From assembly GCA_021811155.1 (NCBI GenBank), contig JAJZPO010000014.1, forward strand, positions 1-47,110: a stretch of DNA of 47,110 nt, given 5' to 3'. The number at the start of each line of letters is the position of its first letter. The stretch's first letter is position 1. Positions 16,682 to 24,708 of this stretch are shown in pieces. The position numbers and the translations under genes were made by a program. The notes under the pieces were generated by a model. The model made no database searches. It was not told where the DNA came from and saw nothing but the letters and a program-made list of their open reading frames with translations. The DNA comes from Bacillota bacterium. GTDB lineage: Bacteria; Bacillota; Desulfitobacteriia; Desulfitobacteriales; JAJXUE01.

Positions 16682-17633
16682 TGTTGGCTCAGTCAGCACC
16701 AACCTGGTGCTGATGGACGAAAACAGGGAAGTGAGGCAGGGACTGTACCTGCGCACCCAGGGGAGGCCTCTGGAGACAATTCAGAAGGGGCTGTCCCAGC
16801 TCAAACTGGACGGGGGCATGATTAACGGTGTAGGTACCACGGGCAGCGCCAGGAACCTGGCGGCCGCGGTACTGGGGGCCGATGTGGTCAAGAACGAAAT
16901 CACAGCCCACGCTGTCGCCTCGTCCAACCTGGTTCCTGGGGTGCAGACCATTTTGGAAATTGGCGGACAGGACTCGAAAATCATCATCCTGCGCAACGGA
17001 GTGGTGAGCGACTTCGCCATGAACACGGTCTGTGCTGCGGGAACCGGTTCATTTCTCGACCAGCAGGCAGGCCGGTTGGACATTGAGATTGAAGATTTTG
17101 GCGATATTGCCCTGACCTCCAAGCTGCCTGTGCGGATTGCGGGCAGATGCTCGGTGTTTGCCGAATCAGACATGATTCATAAACAGCAATTAGGCCACAG
17201 CATGCCGGACATTCTGGCAGGCCTGTGTGAGGCAATGGTGCGCAACTATCTCAACAATGTGGGCAAAGGGAAGGACATTCAGGCTCCCGTGGTGTTTCAG
17301 GGCGGGGTGGCAGCAAACCGCGGCATCCGCAGGGCCTTTGAGCAGGCCCTGGGGCTTGAGATTATAGTACCGGAGCACTTCAGCGTCATGGGTGCGGTGG
17401 GAGCCGCAATCCTGGCCCAGGAGGCCGTAGCGGGGGGCAAACCCAGCTGTTTCCGGGGACTCAATACCGCCACAAGCCAGTTTATCGCTTCCAGTTTCGA
17501 ATGTTCCGGCTGTCCCAATCTGTGTGAGATTGTTCAGATTGGACTGGAAGACAATGTCCTGGCCCGCTGGGGAGACCGCTGCGGCAAATGGGCCGTCCAG
17601 GAGGTCAGCCCTGCTGAAACCGAGACAGCGTAA
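16656..17633 (+). CDS. ATP-dependent activase of 2-hydroxyacyl-CoA dehydratase type (BcrA/BadF family)
   Basis: A 325-residue ASKHA-fold ATPase resembling HgdC, which uses ATP to drive an electron into its dehydratase partner. The phosphate loop GVDVGSVSTNLVL, the GGQDSK motif, and Cys126 (NTVCAAGTGSF) and Cys165 (AGRCSVFAESDMIH) are present; HgdC ligates a [4Fe-4S] cluster at the dimer interface with Cys127 and Cys166. Unusual is a C-terminal tail with Cys283, Cys286, Cys290 and Cys309 (CSGCPNLC), a possible second metal site. ATG 16656 lies after GGAGGATCAGTG and overlaps subunit 2. Confidence 0.88.
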   Translation: MNRLYLGVDVGSVSTNLVLMDENREVRQGLYLRTQGRPLETIQKGLSQLKLDGGMINGVGTTGSARNLAAAVLGADVVKNEITAHAVASSNLVPGVQTILEIGGQDSKIIILRNGVVSDFAMNTVCAAGTGSFLDQQAGRLDIEIEDFGDIALTSKLPVRIAGRCSVFAESDMIHKQQLGHSMPDILAGLCEAMVRNYLNNVGKGKDIQAPVVFQGGVAANRGIRRAFEQALGLEIIVPEHFSVMGAVGAAILAQEAVAGGKPSCFRGLNTATSQFIASSFECSGCPNLCEIVQIGLEDNVLARWGDRCGKWAVQEVSPAETETA

Positions 17634-17638
17634 AACGA

Positions 17639-17851
17639 GAATTCAGGAGTCAGGAGTCAGGAGATGGAGGCTTGGACTGACAGAGTTTGGCAGCATTCTT
17701 GATTCTGCACTTGAACTTATACAAGTCAGGGGACGGTGTCAAATTATTGAGAACCGTTCTCCGTTGTCATGGTGAATTAGCAGTCTGGAGGCAGAAGTTG
17801 GAGTGGGAATCCCAAACCATTCTGACTTCTGACTCCTGACTTCTGAATTCC
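17639..17851. repeat. Heptamer-armed inverted repeat element (AGTCAGG/AGTCAGA)
   Basis: The left arm has GGAGTCAGGAGTCAGGAG (within 17639-17663). The right arm has CTGACTTCTGACTCCTGAC (within 17820-17851) and ends GAATTC like the left one begins. Between them is a nested GGGGACGGT...AGAACCGTTCTCC segment (17730-17762) of the second repeat family seen at 19756, 39500 and 46976. With the lysA leader this accounts for the whole gap 17634-18247. Confidence 0.7.
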
Positions 17852-17877
17852 TCTACAAAGGAATACCTGAAAAAAAG

Positions 17878-17906
17878 TTGACACATCAAAAAATACTTGT
17901 TAAACT
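17878..17906 (+). promoter_or_regulatory. Sigma-A promoter of lysA
   Basis: TTGACA at 17878-17883 and TAAACT at 17901-17906 are separated by 17 bases, with a perfect -35. It lies 46 bases before the riboswitch. Confidence 0.75.
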
Positions 17907-17951
17907 TTTACACAAGCTAAGTTAATAACATATGCCTCATCTCCCCAGGAG

Positions 17952-18132
17952 GTGAGGTAGAGGCGCGGAGTATCAAAAGTAGCCGGTGAAGCGGGGGTCG
18001 CGATGAAGCCGGGGAAAGGGATATCCGCCGAAGCGTTTAGGCCACCCCGGCCTATTCAGCTGGGCCTGCATCAAACAGGTGCAGGACTGTCACCGGCTGC
18101 TTTTCCCGGCGGCCAGTGGAGCACTATCTCAC
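17952..18132 (+). promoter_or_regulatory. Lysine riboswitch (L-box)
   Basis: The element has the hallmark L-box blocks in order: GAGGTAGAGGCGCGG, an AAAGTAG loop, GAAAGGGATAT then CCGCCGAAGCG, a CAGCTGGGC stretch, GGACTGTCACCGGCTG and AGTGGAGCACTATCTC. The closing stem is GTGAGGTAG (17952-17960) with CTATCTCAC (18124-18132). It sits before lysA with a strong terminator between, so lysine binding should shut off diaminopimelate decarboxylase synthesis by premature termination. Confidence 0.92.
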
Positions 18133-18173
18133 ATCAGGGGAAAAAGGGCTTCCGTGTTTTATGGCCTTTTTGG

Positions 18174-18218
18174 GCGATAACCGGGGGTTTGTCCCCTGTT
18201 ATCGCTCTTTTCGTTTTT
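18174..18218 (+). terminator. Riboswitch-controlled intrinsic terminator of lysA
   Basis: GCGATAAC (18174-18181) pairs with GTTATCGC (18198-18205) and GGGG with CCCC inside, followed by TCTTTTCGTTTTT. It ends 30 bases before the lysA start. Confidence 0.85.
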
Positions 18219-18247
18219 AAAATGGAATTGTAAGGAGTTGGCTAGGG

Positions 18248-19591
18248 ATGAAATTGCACGGAACAATGGAAATTAACGCCGCAGGTCATCTGGTAATCGG
18301 TGGCTGCGATACAGTCGACCTGGCGCAGGAATTCGGCACGCCGCTCTACATCATGGACGAGGAACTGATCCGCCTTACCTGCCGGGAATACTACCGGTCT
18401 TTCACCGGCAAATACGGCAATTCTGAAGTGATTTACGCCAGCAAGACCTTTTCCACCCTGGCCATGTGCCATATGGTTAAAGAGGAGGGACTGGGCCTGG
18501 ATGTGGTTTCGGGCGGCGAACTCTATACTGCGCTGGAGGCTAAGTTCCCTCCCCAGCACATCTATTTTCACGGCAACAACAAAACTCCGGCTGAACTGGA
18601 GTTTGCCATCGAGGCTAAAGTCGGCAGGATCGTGGTTGACAATTACCGGGAGCTGGAACTGCTCAACGCCTTGGCCGCTGAACACGGCAGGGTGGTGGAT
18701 GTCCTGGTGCGGGTGGCCCCGGGGGTTGAAGCCCACACCCATGAATACATCCAGACAGGTCAGATTGATTCCAAGTTCGGCTTTACGGTTTCTACCGGGG
18801 ATGCCCTGAAGGCTGTACAAATGGTAACAGAAGCGGCAAACCTGGAGTTCCAGGGCTTGCACTGCCATATCGGTTCTCAGATTTTCGAACTGGATTCCTA
18901 CCGCCATACCGCCAGGGTAATGATGGAGCTTGGCGCGGAAATCAGGGAGAAAACAGGCGCCGTGGTGCGTGAACTCAATCTCGGCGGGGGCTTCGGCATT
19001 TATTATGTGGCAGGGGACACCCCGGCGAAAATTTCCGATTATGCTGATTTGGTCATGGGTACGGTCAGCGACCTGGCTGCGTCCTATTCCCTGCCCATGC
19101 CCAAAGTCATTGTTGAACCCGGTCGCTCTATTGCGGGTCCCGCCGGCACCACCCTTTACACCATCGGCTCCAGCAAAGATATTCCGGGAGTGCGCAAGTA
19201 TGTGGCCGTTGACGGCGGCATGGCCGACAATCCCCGCCCCGCCCTGTATCAGTCCCGCTATGAAGCGGTGCTGGCCAACCGGGCGTCTGAAGCGCCCGAG
19301 GAGGTTGTATCCATTACCGGCAAATGCTGTGAGTCCGGGGATATGCTGATCTGGGACATAGACCTGCCCCGCGTCAACAGCGGCGACTTGCTGGCAGTGC
19401 TCTGCACAGGGGCTTACAACTACTCCATGTCCTCCAACTACAACCGCCTGCCCCGGCCGGCGGTAGTTCTGGTCAAAGACGGTGAAGCCGATGTGATCGT
19501 GGAGCGCGAAACTTATGATGATCTGGTCAGAAATGACCTGATTCCAGAAAGACTGCTCCGTTCACGCAGCCTCAGGGTAGCCGGCCGCTAA
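18248..19591 (+). CDS. lysA: Diaminopimelate decarboxylase
   Basis: A 447-residue PLP enzyme that converts meso-diaminopimelate to lysine and CO2, the last step of lysine synthesis. The Schiff-base lysine is Lys66 (YASKTFST). Other landmarks are HCHIGSQI, the phosphate-binding GGGFG, EPGRSI, the CCESGD active-site cysteine region and AYNYSMSSNYN. The start ATG follows AAGGAGTTGG. Expression is expected to follow the lysine riboswitch upstream. Normal length. Confidence 0.96.
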   Translation: MKLHGTMEINAAGHLVIGGCDTVDLAQEFGTPLYIMDEELIRLTCREYYRSFTGKYGNSEVIYASKTFSTLAMCHMVKEEGLGLDVVSGGELYTALEAKFPPQHIYFHGNNKTPAELEFAIEAKVGRIVVDNYRELELLNALAAEHGRVVDVLVRVAPGVEAHTHEYIQTGQIDSKFGFTVSTGDALKAVQMVTEAANLEFQGLHCHIGSQIFELDSYRHTARVMMELGAEIREKTGAVVRELNLGGGFGIYYVAGDTPAKISDYADLVMGTVSDLAASYSLPMPKVIVEPGRSIAGPAGTTLYTIGSSKDIPGVRKYVAVDGGMADNPRPALYQSRYEAVLANRASEAPEEVVSITGKCCESGDMLIWDIDLPRVNSGDLLAVLCTGAYNYSMSSNYNRLPRPAVVLVKDGEADVIVERETYDDLVRNDLIPERLLRSRSLRVAGR

Positions 19592-19624
19592 TCGAAGTTC
19601 GATGTTCGAGGTTCGATGTTCGAA
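19592..19624. repeat. Tandem GTTCGAT-type heptamers after lysA
   Basis: About four heptamer units (GTTCGAT, GTTCGAG, GTTCGAT, GTTCGAA) run from the lysA stop. No matching inverted arm was seen nearby. Confidence 0.65.
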
Positions 19625-19634
19625 ATGCAAGTGG

Positions 19635-19661
19635 GTGTCAAGGGGACAGTCCCCTTGACAC
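19635..19661. repeat. 27-bp palindrome of the GGGGACAGTCCCC family
   Basis: Perfect 13-bp arms (GTGTCAAGGGGAC and complement) surround one central A. A further partial copy (TTGTCCCCTTGACACT) follows at once, and another copy lies at 19850-19874, where GACACTCT also pairs with AGAGTGTC at 19815-19822. The gap 19592-19965 otherwise holds only repeats and a terminator. Confidence 0.75.
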
Positions 19662-19702
19662 TTGTCCCCTTGACACTGCAAGTAAGTTTTGAAGCTAGGA
19701 GA

Positions 19703-19734
19703 GCTGCTGAGCAAGATCAGCGGCTTTTTCTTTT
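19703..19734 (+). terminator. Intrinsic terminator of lysA
   Basis: An 8-bp stem GCTGCTGA / TCAGCGGC (one G-T pair) with loop GCAAGA is followed by TTTTTCTTTT. Confidence 0.8.
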
Positions 19735-19745
19735 CCAACGGGGGA

Positions 19746-19777
19746 CTAGGACGCCGGGGACGGTTCTGGCGTCCTAG
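19746..19777. repeat. Inverted repeat with GGGGACGGTTCT loop
   Basis: Perfect 10-bp arms CTAGGACGCC / GGCGTCCTAG flank a 12-base loop that is exactly the GGGGACGGTTCT motif recurring elsewhere in the window, followed by a run of A. Confidence 0.7.
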
Positions 19778-19965
19778 CGAAAAAAGTCGTTTGGTGATCG
19801 TTCTCTCTTGATTAGAGTGTCGAGTGGCACTGGTCTGTCTATATATCTCAAAGGGACAGTCCCCTTGACACTCTTCTTCTGCATTTCAAGTTGGTGTTGG
19901 TAAATGTTATAATACTAGGAAGCTGGTGAATTTTGTCCGGCTGCAGGTACTGAGGGGTGTCGTGT

Positions 19966-22581
19966 TTGGAACTGATCCTGTCGCATAATAATTTGGACTT
20001 TGACGGTCTTGCTTCCATGCTGGCCGCCGGCAGGCTCCACCCCGGCGCTGTCATGGCTATCGCGGGCAAGCCAGCCGGGCAGGTCAGAGAGTTTTTGGCT
20101 TTGCACAAAGATGCCCTGCCCATTCTAGATCTCAAAAACATAGAATGGTCGGAAGTGACCAAAGTCATACTTGTCGACACCCACTCTCTCGTCCGCTCCG
20201 GTATGCCGGCGAACCTATTGGCGGAGAGCCGACCGGTGATTGACATATACGATCATCACCCTGCAAGTCCGGAAGATATAAAAGGTGAGCGGGAATTAGT
20301 GGAAGCGGTAGGCGCCAATACTACCCTTATGGTGGAACTGCTGCAAAAACATAAGCTGGCCATCTCCCCGTTTGAAGCAACCTTATTTGCCCTCGGCATT
20401 TATGAAGATACAGGCAGTCTCATGTTTGAGAGCACCACGGCCAGGGACGCGGCGGCTTTAAGTTTCCTGCTTGGGGCAGGAGCCAACTTAAAGGTTGTGG
20501 GGGAATTTATCGAGCGCTCCCTGTCCAGGCAGCAGAAGTCCCTGCTCAATACTTTGCTTACAGCGGCGCACCATTATTTGATTAAAGGAACCAGGCTGCT
20601 CATTACCACTGCTTCCGTCAGCGAATATATTGGCGGTCTTGCCCTGCTCGTGCATAAGATTGGGGAAATTGAAAACCTGGATTTGATTTTTGCCGTGGTC
20701 AGAATGGATGACCGTGTTCATATTGTGGCCAGAGGCAAGGGCGCAAACGTTGCAGTCAATGAAATTTTGCGGGAATTCGGCGGGGCGGGTCATGCCAAAG
20801 CTGCCTCAGCCACGGTGAAAAACGGAGACCCGGAAATGATTGTCCGGCAGCTGCTTGCCCTACTGGAAGAAAGAATAGCGCCTGAGACCAGGGCCAGGGA
20901 AATTATGTCAACTGCCGTCAGAAGGCTGTCTGTACACAGCAGCATGTCAGAGGCGAGGGATATGCTCTTGCGCTACGGCCACACCGGGCTGCCCGTGGTT
21001 GACGGTGACCTGGTGGCGGGGATAATTTCACGCCGGGATGTGGACAAGGCGATGCAGCACGGGCTAGGGCATGCGCCTGTAAGGGGGTACATGTCCCGCC
21101 AGGTGGTGAGCACCGGGCCGGATACCCCCTTAAGTGAAATCCAGGAGTTAATGATAACCCATGATATTGGCCGCCTGCCCGTGCTTGAGCAGGGCAGGTT
21201 GATAGGGATTATCTCCCGTTCAGATGTCCTGCGCACTCTGCACGGCCAGTCGGTACCTGTAAGCCACCAGATCCTGCGCCAGAGGAGCAGGGTCCAGGGC
21301 CGGGAGGTGTTGCGGCTGATGGAAGGGCTGCCCCTTGAGGTGCGGGACTTGTTCCGCCTGGTCCAGGTGTTGAGCGCAGAACAAGGTCTTAAGGTTTATG
21401 TGGTGGGAGGGTTTGTGCGCGACTTACTGTTGGGGGTGCCAAACCTGGATGTGGATCTGGTGGTGGAGGGGGATGGACCCGGCTTTGCCAAAGCCTTGGG
21501 TGGGGCATTGGGCGCAAGGGTTTCTTTTCATCCCCAGTTTGGCACTGCCAATTTGACCAAGGATCGGCTTAACCTGGATGTGGTTACAGCCAGAAGCGAG
21601 TACTACCCTTCTCCGGCCTCTCTGCCAACGGTGGAAAACTCGTCTTTAAAACAAGACCTGTACCGGCGGGACTTTACCATCAACGCCATGGCTATCGCAC
21701 TGGATGGGGCGGAATTTGGCAGCCTGATAGACTACTACGGCGGGTACCGGGATTTGCAGCAGGGTGAAATCCGGACCCTGCACAACCTGAGTTTCGTTGA
21801 TGACCCCACCCGGATACTGCGGGCCCTGCGGTTTGAACAGCGCTGCGGCTTTCAGATGGAAGCCCAAACCTTGCACCTTTTGCAGAACGCTATCAGAGAT
21901 GTGGAGCTCCAGCGCCTCAGCCGCGACCGCCTGAGAAATGAATTCATTCTGGTGCTGCAGGAAGAACAGGCAGGCAAGATCTTGGCGCGGCTGGCAGAAC
22001 TGAAGGCCTGGGAACAGATTTTACCCGGGGTACCCGGACATGAGTTGGAGCATAAAACCCGGCAGGCCGGGAGCGCTTGCGCCTTTCTGACAGAGCTTGG
22101 TCTTTGGACCGGCGGGGATTTATGGCAGATAAGGCTTTTAGCCTTACTACAGGGTATGGAAGCCGAAAAGGCGGAGGAGGCGCTGCAGAAACTCAATTTT
22201 GAGCGGCGTTTGCTGCTCCTGGCCAGGGAGTTTTTGCAGTCGGAAGCAGTGCTGAAAGGATTTTTATCCTTGGAAGGCGAATTGAAAAAGGGTTCAGTCC
22301 ACCGGGTCCTGGGCAAGGTCCACAGGGAGGCACTGGCAGCTGTACTGACGGTACCGGAGTTAAATCCCTGGGTGAAGGATTACCTCACCGCGTGGACCAA
22401 GGTCAGGGTGCTGGTCACCGGCAAGGACCTCAAGCAATTGAACATTCCCCCCGGGCCGTTGTATGCCAAGCTGCTGGCATCGTTATGGGATGCCAGGCTG
22501 GAGGGTAAGGTAAACAATGAGGCTGAGGAAATCGCGTTAATCAAAACACTAATCAAGGAGGCAACAGATGTTCAACACTAG
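19966..22581 (+). CDS. DHH phosphoesterase - CBS - CBS - tRNA nucleotidyltransferase fusion
   Basis: An 871-residue multidomain protein. Residues 1-305 form a DHH/DHHA1 phosphoesterase: SHNNLDFDG, Asp71 in DTHS, Asp96-His-His98, and GIYEDTGS. Two CBS domains follow (about 308-430), then a poly(A) polymerase / CCA-adding head (VVGGFVRDLLLG near 478, NLDVDLVVEGDG with the catalytic Asp pair, RRDFTINAMA, DDPTRILRALRFEQR) and an RNA-binding helical tail. The fusion occurs in anaerobic Firmicutes and is usually annotated as an A-adding tRNA nucleotidyltransferase; a nanoRNase-like activity for the DHH part is inference. TTG 19966 is chosen over GTG 19957 because TGAGGGG is spaced 8 bases from it. 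Confidence 0.85.
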   Translation: MELILSHNNLDFDGLASMLAAGRLHPGAVMAIAGKPAGQVREFLALHKDALPILDLKNIEWSEVTKVILVDTHSLVRSGMPANLLAESRPVIDIYDHHPASPEDIKGERELVEAVGANTTLMVELLQKHKLAISPFEATLFALGIYEDTGSLMFESTTARDAAALSFLLGAGANLKVVGEFIERSLSRQQKSLLNTLLTAAHHYLIKGTRLLITTASVSEYIGGLALLVHKIGEIENLDLIFAVVRMDDRVHIVARGKGANVAVNEILREFGGAGHAKAASATVKNGDPEMIVRQLLALLEERIAPETRAREIMSTAVRRLSVHSSMSEARDMLLRYGHTGLPVVDGDLVAGIISRRDVDKAMQHGLGHAPVRGYMSRQVVSTGPDTPLSEIQELMITHDIGRLPVLEQGRLIGIISRSDVLRTLHGQSVPVSHQILRQRSRVQGREVLRLMEGLPLEVRDLFRLVQVLSAEQGLKVYVVGGFVRDLLLGVPNLDVDLVVEGDGPGFAKALGGALGARVSFHPQFGTANLTKDRLNLDVVTARSEYYPSPASLPTVENSSLKQDLYRRDFTINAMAIALDGAEFGSLIDYYGGYRDLQQGEIRTLHNLSFVDDPTRILRALRFEQRCGFQMEAQTLHLLQNAIRDVELQRLSRDRLRNEFILVLQEEQAGKILARLAELKAWEQILPGVPGHELEHKTRQAGSACAFLTELGLWTGGDLWQIRLLALLQGMEAEKAEEALQKLNFERRLLLLAREFLQSEAVLKGFLSLEGELKKGSVHRVLGKVHREALAAVLTVPELNPWVKDYLTAWTKVRVLVTGKDLKQLNIPPGPLYAKLLASLWDARLEGKVNNEAEEIALIKTLIKEATDVQH

Positions 22582-23221
22582 CCTGTCAGACATTATCGTC
22601 CGCGTTCCCGCCCTGCTGATTGCCTTTGCCTTTCATGAGTGGGCTCACGCTGCCATGGCAGATCATTTCGGTGATCCTACCCCCCGGAACCAGGGCAGGT
22701 TAAGCCTGAATCCTTTTGTCCATCTTGATATCATCGGCACCTTGATGGTTTTAATGGCAAATTTCGGATGGGCCAAACCGGTGCAAACCAATCCCGCCTA
22801 TTACAGGGGCAACAAGCGGCGGGCGGATTTAATGGTGTCCGTGGCCGGGGTCGCGATGAATTTTTTAATAGCTTTTGTGGTGCTGATTATCTACAAGCTG
22901 GTTTACTATTTTACCGGCGGAGACAGCTATTCGAGACAACTCTTGTCTGTCTTGGATGAAATCGTGGTCTTAAACATCATTTTGGGGATATTCAACCTCT
23001 TTCCCATCCCGCCTTTGGACGGATTTCATGTTTTGGCGGATATTTTGCCGGAGGAACTGGCAGCTAATTTGTACCGTTTCGAGCAGTATGGCACGCTGCT
23101 TCTGCTGCTCATCATCCTTACTCCGGTAGCCAGTTATATCCTGGGCCCTGTTTTTGGCGTTATCCTAAACTTTTTTGACCTTGTTACTAATGGATTACTT
23201 GGATTGTTCGGAGTGGGCTGA
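22568..23221 (+). CDS. Site-2 protease family (M50) membrane metalloprotease
   Basis: A 217-residue membrane protein with the zinc motif HEWAH near residue 20, a FGDPTPRNQGRLSLNPFVHLD segment, and the second metal motif NLFPIPPLDG near residue 140. Four to five hydrophobic segments are visible. This is the short M50 family (YwhC-like) that cleaves substrates within the membrane; its target is unknown. The ATG overlaps the previous gene by 14 bases with AAGGAGGC as ribosome site, and its TGA shares a base with the scpA ATG. The link to chromosome segregation genes is a conserved neighbourhood in clostridia. Confidence 0.85.
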   Translation: MFNTSLSDIIVRVPALLIAFAFHEWAHAAMADHFGDPTPRNQGRLSLNPFVHLDIIGTLMVLMANFGWAKPVQTNPAYYRGNKRRADLMVSVAGVAMNFLIAFVVLIIYKLVYYFTGGDSYSRQLLSVLDEIVVLNIILGIFNLFPIPPLDGFHVLADILPEELAANLYRFEQYGTLLLLLIILTPVASYILGPVFGVILNFFDLVTNGLLGLFGVG

Positions 23222-23994
23222 TGGACTATCAAATCAAACTGGAAATGTTCGAGGGCCCCTTTGATCTGCTGTTTCACTTGATCGGAAAAAATGAAGTGGA
23301 CATTTATGATATTCCTATCGCTAAAATTACCGACCAGTATGTCTCTTACATAGCTACCCTGCAGTCCCTCGACCTGGAGGTGGCCAGCGAATTTCTGGTC
23401 ATGGCAGCGACCCTTGTCCAAATCAAGTCTCGCATGCTTTTGCCCAAGCCTCCCAAGGCGGAAGTGGGTGAACCTGAGCCCGACCCGCGGGATGAACTGG
23501 TGATTCGCCTCCTGGAGTACAAAAAGTTCAAGGCTGTCGCCGCCTTGTTAGGGGAGCGGGAGCAAAACCAGGGTTTGGTTTTCACGCATCCGGTAAACGT
23601 AGATGAATTCATCGAGGAGTTTGCCGAGAAAAACCCTTTGCGTGGCGTCACCCTATCAGACCTGCTTGATGCCCTGCAGGAAGTGCTGCTGCGGGTTGAA
23701 GCGGAAGAGAGGGTGGAGGAGATTTCCCGCGAGGAAATCACGGTCCGCGATAAGATGAGGGAAATTGTACGCAGAATCATTTTCGCTCCGGGGGGAATTT
23801 ATTTCCGGGAACTGTTCCGGGGCACCCGCACCAGAACGGAAGTTGTAACTACTTTTTTGGCTTTGTTGGAACTAATCCGTCTGGGCAAGGTAATAGTACG
23901 CCAGACCGAGAATTTTGCGGAGATGCTGATTTGCCGGTTTCAGGCTGCTGAAGTTTACGGGACTGAGGTGACGGACGGCTTTGCTGTTTCATGA
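23221..23994 (+). CDS. scpA: Segregation and condensation protein A
   Basis: A 257-residue kleisin of the SMC-ScpAB condensin. The N-terminal SMC-neck-binding region is clear (YQIKLEMFEGPFDLLFHLIGKNEVDIYDIPIAKITDQY), then the ScpB-binding middle, and a winged-helix C-terminus (RGTRTRTEVVTTFLALLELIRLGKV) for the SMC head. It is coupled to the M50 gene by TGATG and overlaps scpB by 14 bases. Confidence 0.95.
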   Translation: MDYQIKLEMFEGPFDLLFHLIGKNEVDIYDIPIAKITDQYVSYIATLQSLDLEVASEFLVMAATLVQIKSRMLLPKPPKAEVGEPEPDPRDELVIRLLEYKKFKAVAALLGEREQNQGLVFTHPVNVDEFIEEFAEKNPLRGVTLSDLLDALQEVLLRVEAEERVEEISREEITVRDKMREIVRRIIFAPGGIYFRELFRGTRTRTEVVTTFLALLELIRLGKVIVRQTENFAEMLICRFQAAEVYGTEVTDGFAVS

Positions 23995-24532
23995 TGAATT
24001 GCTGGCAGCAGTGGAGGGAATTCTGTTTGCCGCCAGTGAGCCCTTGAGTCTGGAGCGGATTGCGGAAATCCTGGAGGTCAGCCGGGAAGACGCCCTGGAA
24101 TTGGTCGAAACTCTCACCGGCCAGTACCAGGCGCAGCACCGGGGTATCCAGGTGGTTGAACTGGCGGGGGGGTACCAGCTGTCCACGCGCTCCGAGCTTG
24201 CTCCATATATCGAGCGGATGTACAAACCGCAATTTCACGGTTTGTCCCACGCTGCGCTGGAGACCTTGGCCATTATTGCTTACAAACAACCTGTAACCAG
24301 GGGTGAGATTGAATTGATCCGGGGGGTTCAATCGGACCGAGCGGTCTCTACTCTGGTGGAAAAGAGCTTGATCAAGGAAGTTGGCCGCAAAGAGGGTCCG
24401 GGCAGGCCGGTCCTGTTTGGCACCACGGATGAGTTTCTCAGGCACTTCGGGCTTAAGAATTTGGCCGATTTGCCATCCGAGGCAGAAATTATTCTTAGTG
24501 ACGGCAGCGATGAGCCCGGGACTCCCGCATAG
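23981..24532 (+). CDS. scpB: Segregation and condensation protein B
   Basis: A 183-residue ScpB with two winged-helix domains: LLAAVEGILFAASEPLSLERIAEIL, then GLSHAALETLAIIAYKQPVTRGEIELIRGVQSDRAVSTLVEKSLIKEVGRKEGPGRPVLFGTTDEFLRHFGL. It dimerises and binds ScpA. The start is TTG 23981 within the scpA end, preceded by GAGGTGA at 23963-23969. Confidence 0.95.
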   Translation: MLFHDELLAAVEGILFAASEPLSLERIAEILEVSREDALELVETLTGQYQAQHRGIQVVELAGGYQLSTRSELAPYIERMYKPQFHGLSHAALETLAIIAYKQPVTRGEIELIRGVQSDRAVSTLVEKSLIKEVGRKEGPGRPVLFGTTDEFLRHFGLKNLADLPSEAEIILSDGSDEPGTPA

Positions 24533-24544
24533 GGAGCCCGGGCT
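24513..24544 (+). terminator. GC-rich hairpin at the scpB end
   Basis: AGCCCGGG and CTCCC (24513-24526, one bulged A) pair with GGGAG and CCCGGGCT (24532-24544). Only TTTGG follows, so termination is plausible but not strong; the stem includes the scpB stop. Confidence 0.6.
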
Positions 24545-24597
24545 TTGGTATATTTTGGCCTTGGGACTGTGAAACTAGACTAACAGGAACTACTTAT

Positions 24598-24687
24598 GGG
24601 TCAGAAGTCAGGAGTCAGAAGTCAGGAGTCAGAATGATCGGGCAGTTTCCTTAAGTATTCTGACTTCTGACTCCTGAATTCTGATTA
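24598..24687. repeat. Heptamer-armed inverted repeat element (short copy)
   Basis: The left arm alternates AGTCAGA and AGTCAGG four times (24600-24635). The right arm is its imperfect complement (24655-24687). Only about 20 bases separate the arms, making it the shortest of the three AGTCAGA-type copies. Confidence 0.75.
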
Positions 24688-24708
24688 CTTCAAGCAGGTG
24701 TGATTGGT

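Noticed and set aside
18003-18233. 76-residue open frame before lysA
   Set aside because: It lies inside the lysine riboswitch and its terminator, has no ribosome site, and the translation shows no family pattern.
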